From Sulfurospirillum sp036802865 (GTDB lineage Bacteria > Campylobacterota > Campylobacteria > Campylobacterales > Sulfurospirillaceae), in assembly GCF_036802865.1 (NCBI RefSeq), contig NZ_DAIRVK010000005.1, positions 1 through 64,000 of the forward strand: DNA of 64,000 bases, in the 5' to 3' direction. Below the pieces are notes generated by a model that was not told the origin of the DNA, did no database searches, and saw only the letters and a list, made by a program, of their open reading frames with translations. Below, in pieces: positions 7,087 to 13,931 of the stretch. A program made the position numbers and the translations under genes. Positions within the stretch are counted from its first letter, which is position 1; each line of letters begins with the position of its first letter.

Positions 7087-7371
7087 ATGATATTAGCAAA
7101 AATAAAAGACCTATTAACTATTGCTATTATGCTTTGTAGTTTAATTCTCATGGTAGGTTTTAGTATATCCAAATACAATGATCGAAGAGAGGAAAACACC
7201 TTGATTGAATGGCTTAGTTTAGAATGTGCTAATGAATTGAAGAAAACAACTCTCACGGCAGGTCAAGAAATAATAACTATGACAAAAGTCGTTAATTCTA
7301 TCTCAACTCCGCATGAGATAAAAGTTAAAGTTATTACAGAATGTTCAGACAAATATATGAAGCTACCATGA
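7087..7371 (+). CDS. small single-TM protein, cassette gene 2
   Basis: A 94-residue protein with one N-terminal membrane segment (about residues 8-26, IKDLLTIAIMLCSLILMVGF) followed by a short polar domain with two cysteines (ECANELK and ITECSDKY). It is either a bitopic membrane protein or an exported one with an uncleaved anchor. GAGGAA precedes the ATG at 7087, which begins one base after the stop of gene 1. The next gene follows after 34 bases on the same strand. No known family is apparent. Its position between a soluble helical protein and a two-TM coiled-coil protein suggests a membrane complex. Confidence 0.7.
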   Translation: MILAKIKDLLTIAIMLCSLILMVGFSISKYNDRREENTLIEWLSLECANELKKTTLTAGQEIITMTKVVNSISTPHEIKVKVITECSDKYMKLP

Positions 7372-7405
7372 TACCAAATAAAGGTGTCATATTGAATGGA
7401 GGTTT

Positions 7406-8173
7406 ATGTTGCAGTGGTTATCAACAAATCAAAAAAGTATAGCGATCAGTATATTTGTAACTTTAGTTTTTTTACTTGTTTGGAACTTATGGACGATGAT
7501 AAATCATCTTGATATATCATACATGTATACACATAGCCTAGAGAGTAATTCAACTGATACATTAGATATGGCTCAACAATGGGCTATGAGAGGGCAGATG
7601 GGAGATATACTTTCGGGGCATTTCTCAGCTTTAGCATTTTTAGCAGTTGCTTTGAGTGTCTTCCTTCAGAATGAAGCTAATCGACAGATGAAACTATCAC
7701 TTGTTCAACAAAGCAAAGCACTAGAAGTTCAATCAGAGAGTCTTAAAGCTCAAATCGAAGAACTCCAACAATCAAGAAAAGAGAGTGAGAGACAGACTGA
7801 AGAGTTTTTTATTGCTAACATGAATGTAAAACTTGATAGATATTACAAACTGCTTGATGTTTATATTTCAGATGTAGAACAAAATGGTTCACTACACAAG
7901 TATCAGCAAGCAAAAGAATACATTGAACAGGGACGTGATATTAATGGTACGTGGAAAATTCAAATGATGAATGCAAAAGCAAAAATAAGAGCACCCATTC
8001 TTATACATAATCACATTTATATAGAAATATTAAAACTAAAGAATATTTATCCAAATCCTTATGAGAATTTTTTAGATGAATTGAGTCTGAAAACAGTGAA
8101 TAGTATGGTACTTCTCTCTATAAAAGATGGCTATATAGATGACACTATTAAGTTTCAATGGGAGCAGACCTAA
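7406..8173 (+). CDS. two-TM coiled-coil protein, abortive-infection-like, cassette gene 3
   Basis: A 255-residue membrane protein. TM1 spans about residues 10-31 and TM2 about 68-88 (GHFSALAFLAVALSVFLQNE). A coiled coil of about 45 residues follows (SKALEVQSESLKAQIEELQQ), then a C-terminal helical domain starting near MNVKLDRYYKLLDVY. This layout, with a GDxxSG...LAFLA segment before TM2 and a leucine-rich coil after it, is what I know from putative phage abortive infection proteins (putAbiC-like). The assignment is by layout, not by a profile search. GGAGG lies only three bases before the ATG. The gene overlaps the convergent small gene 8170-8397 by four bases. It closes the three-gene cassette. 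Confidence 0.75.
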   Translation: MLQWLSTNQKSIAISIFVTLVFLLVWNLWTMINHLDISYMYTHSLESNSTDTLDMAQQWAMRGQMGDILSGHFSALAFLAVALSVFLQNEANRQMKLSLVQQSKALEVQSESLKAQIEELQQSRKESERQTEEFFIANMNVKLDRYYKLLDVYISDVEQNGSLHKYQQAKEYIEQGRDINGTWKIQMMNAKAKIRAPILIHNHIYIEILKLKNIYPNPYENFLDELSLKTVNSMVLLSIKDGYIDDTIKFQWEQT

Positions 8174-8397
8174 AGTCCACCCTCATACTCTTTAGCTAAC
8201 CCTAAAAGCTCTGTAAGAGCCTCTGAGACGACTTTATTCAATTCTTGAACCTTCTCCATGATCTGCACCGCTTCAGGGTTTGAGATGTCTTCTATATATG
8301 CTTCACCGATAGCCTCATTGTAAGTATTACCTATATATAAAGATGTACCGCCTTGAAGGTTTAAAGTGATGCCTACGCCATTGTGTGTGATTTCCAT
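8170..8397 (-). CDS. small acidic protein next to the integrase
   Basis: A 75-residue acidic protein (ITLNLQGGTSLYIGNTYNEA followed by a helix with VQIMEKVQELNKVVSEAL). AGGA lies at a usual distance before the ATG at 8397. It lies 80 bases downstream of the integrase on the same strand and overlaps the end of the convergent cassette gene by four bases. It is not basic and has no helix-turn-helix, so it does not look like a classical excisionase. Function unknown. Confidence 0.6.
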   Translation of the reverse strand: MEITHNGVGITLNLQGGTSLYIGNTYNEAIGEAYIEDISNPEAVQIMEKVQELNKVVSEALTELLGLAKEYEGGL

Positions 8398-8477
8398 AAG
8401 TTGTCCTTTTAGTGTTATTTTGGTCGAAGACCTTAAAGAAAATAGAGACTATCTATCCTCTGTAAGAACTTAGAGTC

Positions 8478-9683
8478 TCATTTCTCAAAGTTGAGCTTTT
8501 CGATAGCCTTCTTAAGGATTTTCAAGGGATACCTACTAGCATATCTTCCCATAGTCATACCACTGTGGGCATGTCCGAGTATCTCAGAGATGACTAAAGA
8601 GTCCACTCGCTTGAACTTTAGCTCAGTCGCCACAGTGTGCCTGAGTGAGTACAAGACCTTCTTACTATCTGAGCTTATGTGTTCTCTAATAAGAGTATTC
8701 ACTCGTTTACTAAAGTTCTCAAGGTCAGGAAGTTGGCTCAAGAGGTCTATGTCGATACTGCTATGAATGGGAATAATGCGGTAGGAGGCTTTTGTCTTGA
8801 GTCTTAATGTCTTACTACTTAAATCAAAACAATCAAGCCCCTCTACATTGTTGATCTTTGCTTTTGCAAGTTCTGATAATCTCATGCCACTGTAGGCGAG
8901 GGCTTTGATACCATTGTGAAAGACCATCTCATCTTTGCTAAGTTCCAATAACTTTCTAATCTCTTGAGGGGTTAAAGGGAGCCTTTCAGTGATCGCATCA
9001 TTGTTGCTTACTGTGCCGAGTGTGGCGGTAGGGTTCTTTCTAATAAAATCATTCTCAGTACAAAAGGCGTAGAACTTACGAGTCCACTTGATGTACTTGT
9101 TAAGTGTTGTTGCACTGATAGCTTCTTCTGCAAGTGGCGTGATCTTCATAAGTTCCTTAACACTCATGTCCCTGTACCTTTGGATATTTCTTTTAGGGAG
9201 TTTAGTGATGATCTCACGAAGATTGAGGATACCTTCTAAGGTCATATTCTCTACAGGGCTACGCTTAGGGACAATCTCTGCAAATATGTTGAGCATAAAA
9301 GAGGCTACTTCGTTGTACTGAACCGTGTTTGTTGTGGGCTTATAGTTTTTCAAAAAGAGATTTATAGCTTTGTCATTCGTCATCTTTGCGGATGGATTGT
9401 GAGCCATAAGGTCTTTAGCTGTTGAGGTTATCTTGAGGACGTCTCGCATATATGTTTCAACGAGCTCTTGAATTTGGTAGTCGGTCAATAGCGTTGTGCG
9501 AGTGATGAGGTCAATACTTTGGTAAGGCGAAATAAAAGAGTAGGCTATTCGTTTAGCCTGTTGGAATTTTTTAGTACCTAGTGACTTGATGATTTCAGTT
9601 TTATTGAAGTAGGGTACCAGTTTATTTGATACTCTGATTCTGACTTGATAAATGTCATGTTTGTTCTTAGAGACGTGTAGCAC
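8478..9683 (-). CDS. int: tyrosine-type integrase of the element
   Basis: A 401-residue phage-type integrase. An N-terminal arm-binding domain (YQVRIRVSNKLVPYF) and a core-binding region (about 100-220) precede the catalytic domain. Catalytic residues visible are R268 in YSGMRLSEL, R348 in LYSLRHTVAT (the usual first histidine of box II is Y345, a common variant), H371 in LGHAHSG and nucleophile Y381 in MGRYAS. The start is a GTG at 9683. It is 90 bases from the attR repeat and reads inwards, and one TTTGTGTAT copy lies just upstream of it. It should insert and excise the element at the tRNA-Arg 3' end. Confidence 0.95.
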   Translation of the reverse strand: MLHVSKNKHDIYQVRIRVSNKLVPYFNKTEIIKSLGTKKFQQAKRIAYSFISPYQSIDLITRTTLLTDYQIQELVETYMRDVLKITSTAKDLMAHNPSAKMTNDKAINLFLKNYKPTTNTVQYNEVASFMLNIFAEIVPKRSPVENMTLEGILNLREIITKLPKRNIQRYRDMSVKELMKITPLAEEAISATTLNKYIKWTRKFYAFCTENDFIRKNPTATLGTVSNNDAITERLPLTPQEIRKLLELSKDEMVFHNGIKALAYSGMRLSELAKAKINNVEGLDCFDLSSKTLRLKTKASYRIIPIHSSIDIDLLSQLPDLENFSKRVNTLIREHISSDSKKVLYSLRHTVATELKFKRVDSLVISEILGHAHSGMTMGRYASRYPLKILKKAIEKLNFEK

Positions 9684-9696
9684 CTTAGACCTACTT

Positions 9697-9705
9697 TTTG
9701 TGTAT
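9697..9705 (+). repeat. TTTGTGTAT, right-arm copy
   Basis: Third copy of the nonamer found twice near attL (1661-1681), in the same orientation. It lies 14 bases upstream of the integrase start codon, so it may be both an arm-binding site and an autoregulatory operator. Confidence 0.4.
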
Positions 9706-9771
9706 GCCTTAATGGTGGTCTAAGTGCTTCAAACGCCTATATTTAGGGCTTTTTTAAACCTTAAACGAACC

Positions 9772-9824
9772 TTGCGGTACCGGAGGTCAGGGATTCGAAT
9801 TCCTTCGGGCGCACCACTTCGTTT
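9772..9824 (+). repeat. attR: 53-bp direct repeat, tRNA-Arg 3' fragment
   Basis: Identical to 1506-1558. It contains the anticodon loop and the 3' half of tRNA-Arg without the 5' half, so it cannot be a working tRNA. It marks the right border of the element. Confidence 0.92.
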
Positions 9825-9878
9825 TAAGAGACCCCTAACATAAGCACTCACAGCTTGTTTAACACTTTATATCGTATT

Positions 9879-10337
9879 TTAAAATATCTCTTCAAACACT
9901 CGGTATTTCGTTTTTTGCAATCCTAATTCTTCATATGATTTTTGTGTTGCTTTATCATCTTTATGAACATACAGTCTGATTCCGCATACATCGTAATGTT
10001 CTTTTGCTAAGATTTTTGCTTTTTCTAAAAGTGAATCGTGAATCTCTTTTTCATGTTCATGATCGGTCACAAAAATACTTTGGATGCAGTAGTACGCACC
10101 ATTGCTCCAATCACTCCACTCTCTGGTTATCATTGCCAAGCCAACGATGACATCTTCAACCGTTGCAATAATATAAAACCCATTATGAAATTTTGTGAAA
10201 ACTTGATGCACACCTTCACTGGTAAGGGCGAGAGGAACATTTTTATTGACTGTCTCTTTGGCAAAGAGTACGTTAAAGGTAGCAATTTCTTTTGCATCAT
10301 CCCTTGTTGCAATACGAACGATAAGATTTTCTAGCAT
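9879..10337 (-). CDS. GNAT-family N-acetyltransferase
   Basis: A 152-residue protein of the GNAT fold. The N-terminal strand VRIATRDDAKEIATFN, the central ATVEDVIVGLAMITREWSDW and IQSIFVTDHEHEKEIHDSLL (acetyl-CoA binding region, with the usual Q/R-x-x-G/A loop not perfectly kept), and the C-terminal LYVHKDDKATQKSYEELGLQ are typical. The substrate is not evident. The gene overlaps the end of murG by seven bases and is last in the ftsW-murG-GNAT operon. It is the first chromosomal gene beyond the element's right border. Confidence 0.85.
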   Translation of the reverse strand: MLENLIVRIATRDDAKEIATFNVLFAKETVNKNVPLALTSEGVHQVFTKFHNGFYIIATVEDVIVGLAMITREWSDWSNGAYYCIQSIFVTDHEHEKEIHDSLLEKAKILAKEHYDVCGIRLYVHKDDKATQKSYEELGLQKTKYRVFEEIF

Positions 10338-11368
10338 GGTTTCTCCTTTTTTGGGTTTTGTAGTATAACATCGACAATTTCACTTGCTCCACCTTCTTGC
10401 ATTATATGTGCTAAGTGTTGCGAAACGTTTACAAGGTCAACGTGTTTTATTTGATCAAAAAGCATTTGCGGGTCAATGGTACTATTTTGTTGAAGAATAA
10501 GCGCTAAGTTTTGATCTGCAAGTACTTTTGCATTAAAGTATTGATGATTGGCTGCTGCATGAGGAAACGGGATAAACAAGGCTGGTACAGAGGCAGCACA
10601 TAGCTCCCATAGAGTACTTGCACCTGAACGACTAATGGCAAAATCTGCGAGGAATAGTTTTGCAGGGATATCTTTAGAAAAGTCAAATACATCTGCTTCT
10701 ATACCTGCTTGTTCATAAAACATTTTTACAGCTTCAAACTCTTTTTTACCCGTTTGATGGATAATAGCAATGCTTTCTTGGTGTAACAATGGTGCCAGCT
10801 TTTGAGCAAGGGCATTGATAAAAGAAGCACCTTGGCTTCCTCCTAAAAAGATAATTGTTTTTAAGCGTGTACGCTCTCTTTGGACGCTGAAAAAAGCTTT
10901 GCTAACAGGATAGCTGGTTAGGATGGCTTTTGGGTCGTAAGAGCTAAAAAATGCTTTACTAAAAGGTCTAAGCAGTGAATTGAGTTTACCTTGAATCGCA
11001 TTTTGTTCATGAATGTAAAGTGGTATGCCACACATAAGTGCTCCAAATGAAGCAGGAGCAGCAGAATAGCCTCCTACAGAAAAAACATGTTTAATGTGAT
11101 GCTTTTTAAAAATAGTTTTACAGGTAAAAGCTGAGCGAAGGATAGAACAGAGTGCGAGAAGTTTATGAACTCCTTTTTTGTTGACGACACCTTGGCTTTC
11201 TAAAAAATACGTTTCTTCAAAGCCATCGTCACCATCAAACCATGTTTTATCTTGCCCCGCGGTTGATCCAATGTAAATAGGCTTAAGTCCTCGTTTGTTT
11301 AACTCTTCTTTGATTGCACGAGCAATAACAAGATGTCCGCCTGTGCCTCCGCCTGTGATGGCTATCAT
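10331..11368 (-). CDS. murG: MurG, lipid II synthase (GlcNAc transferase)
   Basis: A 345-residue glycosyltransferase that adds GlcNAc from UDP-GlcNAc to undecaprenyl-PP-MurNAc-pentapeptide at the inner face of the membrane. The N-terminal glycine loop is ITGGGTGGH (residues 4-12). GGYSAAPASFGALMCGIPLY and HEQNAIQGKLN form the lipid I side. The C-terminal UDP-GlcNAc site shows RSGASTLWELCAASVPALFI and FPHAAANHQ. Its ATG overlaps the ftsW stop by four bases, so the two are translationally coupled and couple lipid II synthesis with its polymerisation. Confidence 0.96.
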   Translation of the reverse strand: MIAITGGGTGGHLVIARAIKEELNKRGLKPIYIGSTAGQDKTWFDGDDGFEETYFLESQGVVNKKGVHKLLALCSILRSAFTCKTIFKKHHIKHVFSVGGYSAAPASFGALMCGIPLYIHEQNAIQGKLNSLLRPFSKAFFSSYDPKAILTSYPVSKAFFSVQRERTRLKTIIFLGGSQGASFINALAQKLAPLLHQESIAIIHQTGKKEFEAVKMFYEQAGIEADVFDFSKDIPAKLFLADFAISRSGASTLWELCAASVPALFIPFPHAAANHQYFNAKVLADQNLALILQQNSTIDPQMLFDQIKHVDLVNVSQHLAHIMQEGGASEIVDVILQNPKKEKPC

Positions 11369-12525
11369 AGCTTTGCCTTCTTACTAATCATTAGCACCAT
11401 TCCTATGCCCACAGAGAGCGCTAAAATGGAGCTACCTCCGTAGCTGATAAAAGGGACAGAAATACCTTTAATAGGCGTAATAGATGTGATACCGTAGGCA
11501 TTCATTAAAAAAGAAAAAACAATGAGCAATCCAATGCCTAAAGAAAAAAGATAATAAACTTTATTAGAACTACGACTGGCGATTTTAAAAATACGATAAA
11601 TGATAGTAATGATGACAAGCGTTAAGAAGGTAACGCCAAGTGCGCCAAGTTCTTCTGCAATGCCTGCTAGAGCAAAGTCGGTGTGAACTTCACTGAGGTA
11701 TCCAAGTTTGAACATACCATTTCCAATGCCTTCTCCAAAAATACCACCGTGTTTAATGGCATTGAGCGAGTGTGAGATTTGGTAAGGTTCAGGAGCATCA
11801 TCGACTCGTAAAACGGCAGCGATTTTATCAGGAAATAGCGATAGAACCATGTTTTGAATCGTTGCCCACCATGTTTTAATTCTCAAAATTCGGTGACTTG
11901 AACTAAAAATAGCCACTAAAAAAACGAAGATTGAGCCTAAGATCGCTAGCATAAAGAGTTGTAGGCTTGTTCCTGCAAAAAATGCCATTACTGCAAGCGT
12001 TAGCGCTAATACAATGACCTGACCTAAGTCATTTTGCATAACGGCAATTAAGTAAATAACCAATACAAAAACAGCCAAATAGGGCAAAATAAGTTTCATC
12101 TCTTCTTTAAGGGTTTTTTTGTTGTTATTGAGTTTTCGTGCAAAACTCCATGCCAGAAAATAAACAAAACCAATCTTGAAAAACTCAACAGGTGCGAGTG
12201 AAAATCCTGGAAGCCTGATCCACCTTTTTGCACCACCCGCAGAAGTTACCAATGATTCTGGAAGGTAATGCATGACGCCCATCAATAAAAGACAACTGAG
12301 GAAAATGGTAAAACCAATATGCATGAGAAATTTATCGGGATCGACAAGAGAAAGAGCCCACATAATGGTTATGCTAATCATGCCAACAGCGAACTGTCGA
12401 ATAAAAAAATGGTACTCGGAATAGTCAAAGAAGAGTGTTGTAAACACAGGCAATGACAATGAAAAGACTATGCCAGTGAAGATGGCAAATGTGCTAAGTG
12501 AAAAAAGTATTTTATCTGTTTCCAT
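11365..12525 (-). CDS. ftsW: FtsW, septal peptidoglycan polymerase (SEDS family)
   Basis: A 386-residue protein with about ten membrane segments. SEDS signatures are visible: GGAKRWIRLPGFSLAPVEFF in the first large loop, MQNDLGQVIVLALTLAVM in the middle and GISVPFISYGGSSILALSVG near the C-terminus. The polar loop with NAIKHGGIFGEGIGNGMFKL is also typical. It works with class B PBP FtsI, whose gene lies 1.4 kb away in the divergent operon. It is the first gene of the operon with murG. Confidence 0.95.
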   Translation of the reverse strand: METDKILFSLSTFAIFTGIVFSLSLPVFTTLFFDYSEYHFFIRQFAVGMISITIMWALSLVDPDKFLMHIGFTIFLSCLLLMGVMHYLPESLVTSAGGAKRWIRLPGFSLAPVEFFKIGFVYFLAWSFARKLNNNKKTLKEEMKLILPYLAVFVLVIYLIAVMQNDLGQVIVLALTLAVMAFFAGTSLQLFMLAILGSIFVFLVAIFSSSHRILRIKTWWATIQNMVLSLFPDKIAAVLRVDDAPEPYQISHSLNAIKHGGIFGEGIGNGMFKLGYLSEVHTDFALAGIAEELGALGVTFLTLVIITIIYRIFKIASRSSNKVYYLFSLGIGLLIVFSFLMNAYGITSITPIKGISVPFISYGGSSILALSVGIGMVLMISKKAKL

Positions 12526-12630
12526 GGTTTCTTATTGTATAGTTAGGATTTCTCTCATTTTACACTAAAATAGTTTAAACCTTATAATAGGCTTTTTCAA
12601 GGGCGATGTAAAAAGCCGAATGAAGCAATA

Positions 12631-12646
12631 TGGAATATAATTTGCT
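12631..12646 (+). promoter_or_regulatory. sigma-54 (RpoN) promoter of flgB
   Basis: TGGAATATAATTTGCT has GG at 12632-12633 and GC at 12644-12645, exactly ten bases apart, as required for -24/-12 promoters. It lies 33 bases before the flgB ATG. In Campylobacter, rod and hook genes including flgB are known RpoN targets under FlgSR control, so the site fits the gene. Confidence 0.75.
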
Positions 12647-12678
12647 TGTATAAAATATCTCGTGAAAGAAGGCAAAAA

Positions 12679-13113
12679 ATGGGTTTTGTAACCTCTAAAT
12701 CAAACGATCTTTTAGAAGCTGGACTTAATGCTAGAGCGATGAGACAAGACCTTGTCTCCAGTAACATTGCGAACATTGACACCCCACTTTATAAAGCACG
12801 TGATATTGATTTTGAAACAGCCTTAATTGCAAAGAAAAAAGAGATTTATGGTGATGCTAGTGCTTCAACTAAACTTGAAATGGCACAAACAAACTCTGCT
12901 CATCTTAATGGTGCGACAGATTTTGATGCTTCTAAATCAACAGTTTATCTAAGAGACGGTCAAATGGCTCGAAATGATGGCAATACGGTCGATTTAGATG
13001 TAGAGTCATCTGAACTTGGTAAAAATGCGATGATGTTTAACGCGCTTACATCAGGTTTACAAAAGAATGGTCTTATTTTTAAAAGCGTCATCGAATATTC
13101 GGCAAAATTGTAA
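12679..13113 (+). CDS. flgB: FlgB, flagellar proximal rod protein
   Basis: A 144-residue axial protein of the flagellar rod, exported by the flagellar type III apparatus without a signal peptide. The family hallmark SSNIANIDTPLYKARDIDFE sits near residues 30-49. The C-terminal helix runs DVESSELGKNAMMFNALTSG. I chose the ATG at 12679 (AAGAAGG upstream); an open frame extends 11 codons further to 12646 but would start at or inside the promoter region. It is the first gene of flgB-flgC-fliE, with a sigma-54 promoter in front. Confidence 0.95.
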   Translation: MGFVTSKSNDLLEAGLNARAMRQDLVSSNIANIDTPLYKARDIDFETALIAKKKEIYGDASASTKLEMAQTNSAHLNGATDFDASKSTVYLRDGQMARNDGNTVDLDVESSELGKNAMMFNALTSGLQKNGLIFKSVIEYSAKL

Positions 13114-13122
13114 GGAAAAATA

Positions 13123-13617
13123 ATGGCATATTTAAGTAGTTTTGACATCAGCAGTTACGGACTTTCAGCACAACGTTTTCGTATGGAAGTTATTAGCTCC
13201 AACATCGCTAATGCAAACACAACACGTACTAGCGAAGGTGGTCCTTATCAACGTAAAGATGTTGTTTTTAAAGCGATTGATTTTAATAAAACTTTAAATG
13301 CAAAAATTGCTGGCGATAATAATATGCTAGAGAATGAGAATCCCTTGGATGAACCATTCTTGCAACAAAATGCCAATCCTGCTATAATGAGTGTAGCTGT
13401 GGACAAAGTTGTACGCGATGAGAGCGAGTTTAGATACAAGTATGAGCCTTCACATCCTGATGCAAATGCAGAGGGTTATGTGGCGTATCCAAACGTCAAT
13501 CCTGTGATTGAAATGTCTAACCTCGTCGAGGCGACACGGGCATACCAAGCAAACGTTTCCGCATTTCAAAGTGCAAAATCCATAGCACAAAGTGCGATTG
13601 ATATTTTAAAAGGATAA
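13123..13617 (+). CDS. flgC: FlgC, flagellar proximal rod protein
   Basis: A 164-residue rod protein. ISSNIANANTTRTSEGGPYQ is the N-terminal D0 motif and NLVEATRAYQANVSAFQSAK the C-terminal one; both helices pack in the D0 core of the rod. It starts nine bases after flgB with AAGGA in front, and FliE follows after five bases. It polymerises between FlgB and FlgF/FlgG in the periplasmic rod. Confidence 0.96.
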   Translation: MAYLSSFDISSYGLSAQRFRMEVISSNIANANTTRTSEGGPYQRKDVVFKAIDFNKTLNAKIAGDNNMLENENPLDEPFLQQNANPAIMSVAVDKVVRDESEFRYKYEPSHPDANAEGYVAYPNVNPVIEMSNLVEATRAYQANVSAFQSAKSIAQSAIDILKG

Positions 13618-13622
13618 GGTAA

Positions 13623-13919
13623 ATGCAAAATACAATTGATACCATTTCATCATTAACCAATAAATCCAATACGACTGTTGCTAAGACAGATGCCACTAAT
13701 GGTAATTTTTCAAAAATACTCCAAGATTCTATTGAAGAAATTAACGATTCTCAAGTGAAAGGCGATAAATCAATGGCTGATCTGGCAACAGGCGAAGTCA
13801 AAGATTTGCACCAAGCCGCAATTGCAATCAATAAAGCAGAAACAAGCATGAAAATGATGCTAGAGATTCGTAATAAAGCGCTTAGTGCATATAAAGAGAT
13901 CGCTAGGACACAAATTTAA
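13623..13919 (+). CDS. fliE: FliE, flagellar hook-basal body adaptor
   Basis: A 98-residue protein that joins the MS ring to the rod. The family C-terminus is clear: DLATGEVKDLHQAAIAINKA and MKMMLEIRNKALSAYKEIAR. The length is usual for FliE. AAGG precedes the ATG. It is the third gene of the flgBC-fliE unit, and ftsI follows after 12 bases, the same order I recall in Campylobacter. Confidence 0.95.
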   Translation: MQNTIDTISSLTNKSNTTVAKTDATNGNFSKILQDSIEEINDSQVKGDKSMADLATGEVKDLHQAAIAINKAETSMKMMLEIRNKALSAYKEIARTQI

Positions 13920-13931
13920 TTTTTCGCCTAC

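Larger units (their letters stand above)
1506..9824. mobile_element. integrative element (genomic island) in tRNA-Arg
   Basis: About 8.3 kb lies between two perfect 53-bp copies of the 3' half of tRNA-Arg plus nine bases of flank. A tyrosine integrase (8478-9683) sits next to the right copy and reads inwards. The interior holds a serine recombinase, a Bro-N antirepressor and six or more genes of unknown function, with far more non-coding DNA (about 1.1 kb in one piece) than the dense chromosome on both sides. No structural phage genes, relaxase or replication initiator are recognisable, so it is a satellite-like or decayed island, not a complete prophage or ICE. The removal of 8.27 kb would restore one intact tRNA gene. 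Confidence 0.92.

Noticed and set aside
9772..9824. Second tRNA-Arg gene
   Set aside because: Only the 3' part is present and the 5' acceptor and D arms are missing. It is the attR copy, not a tRNA gene.
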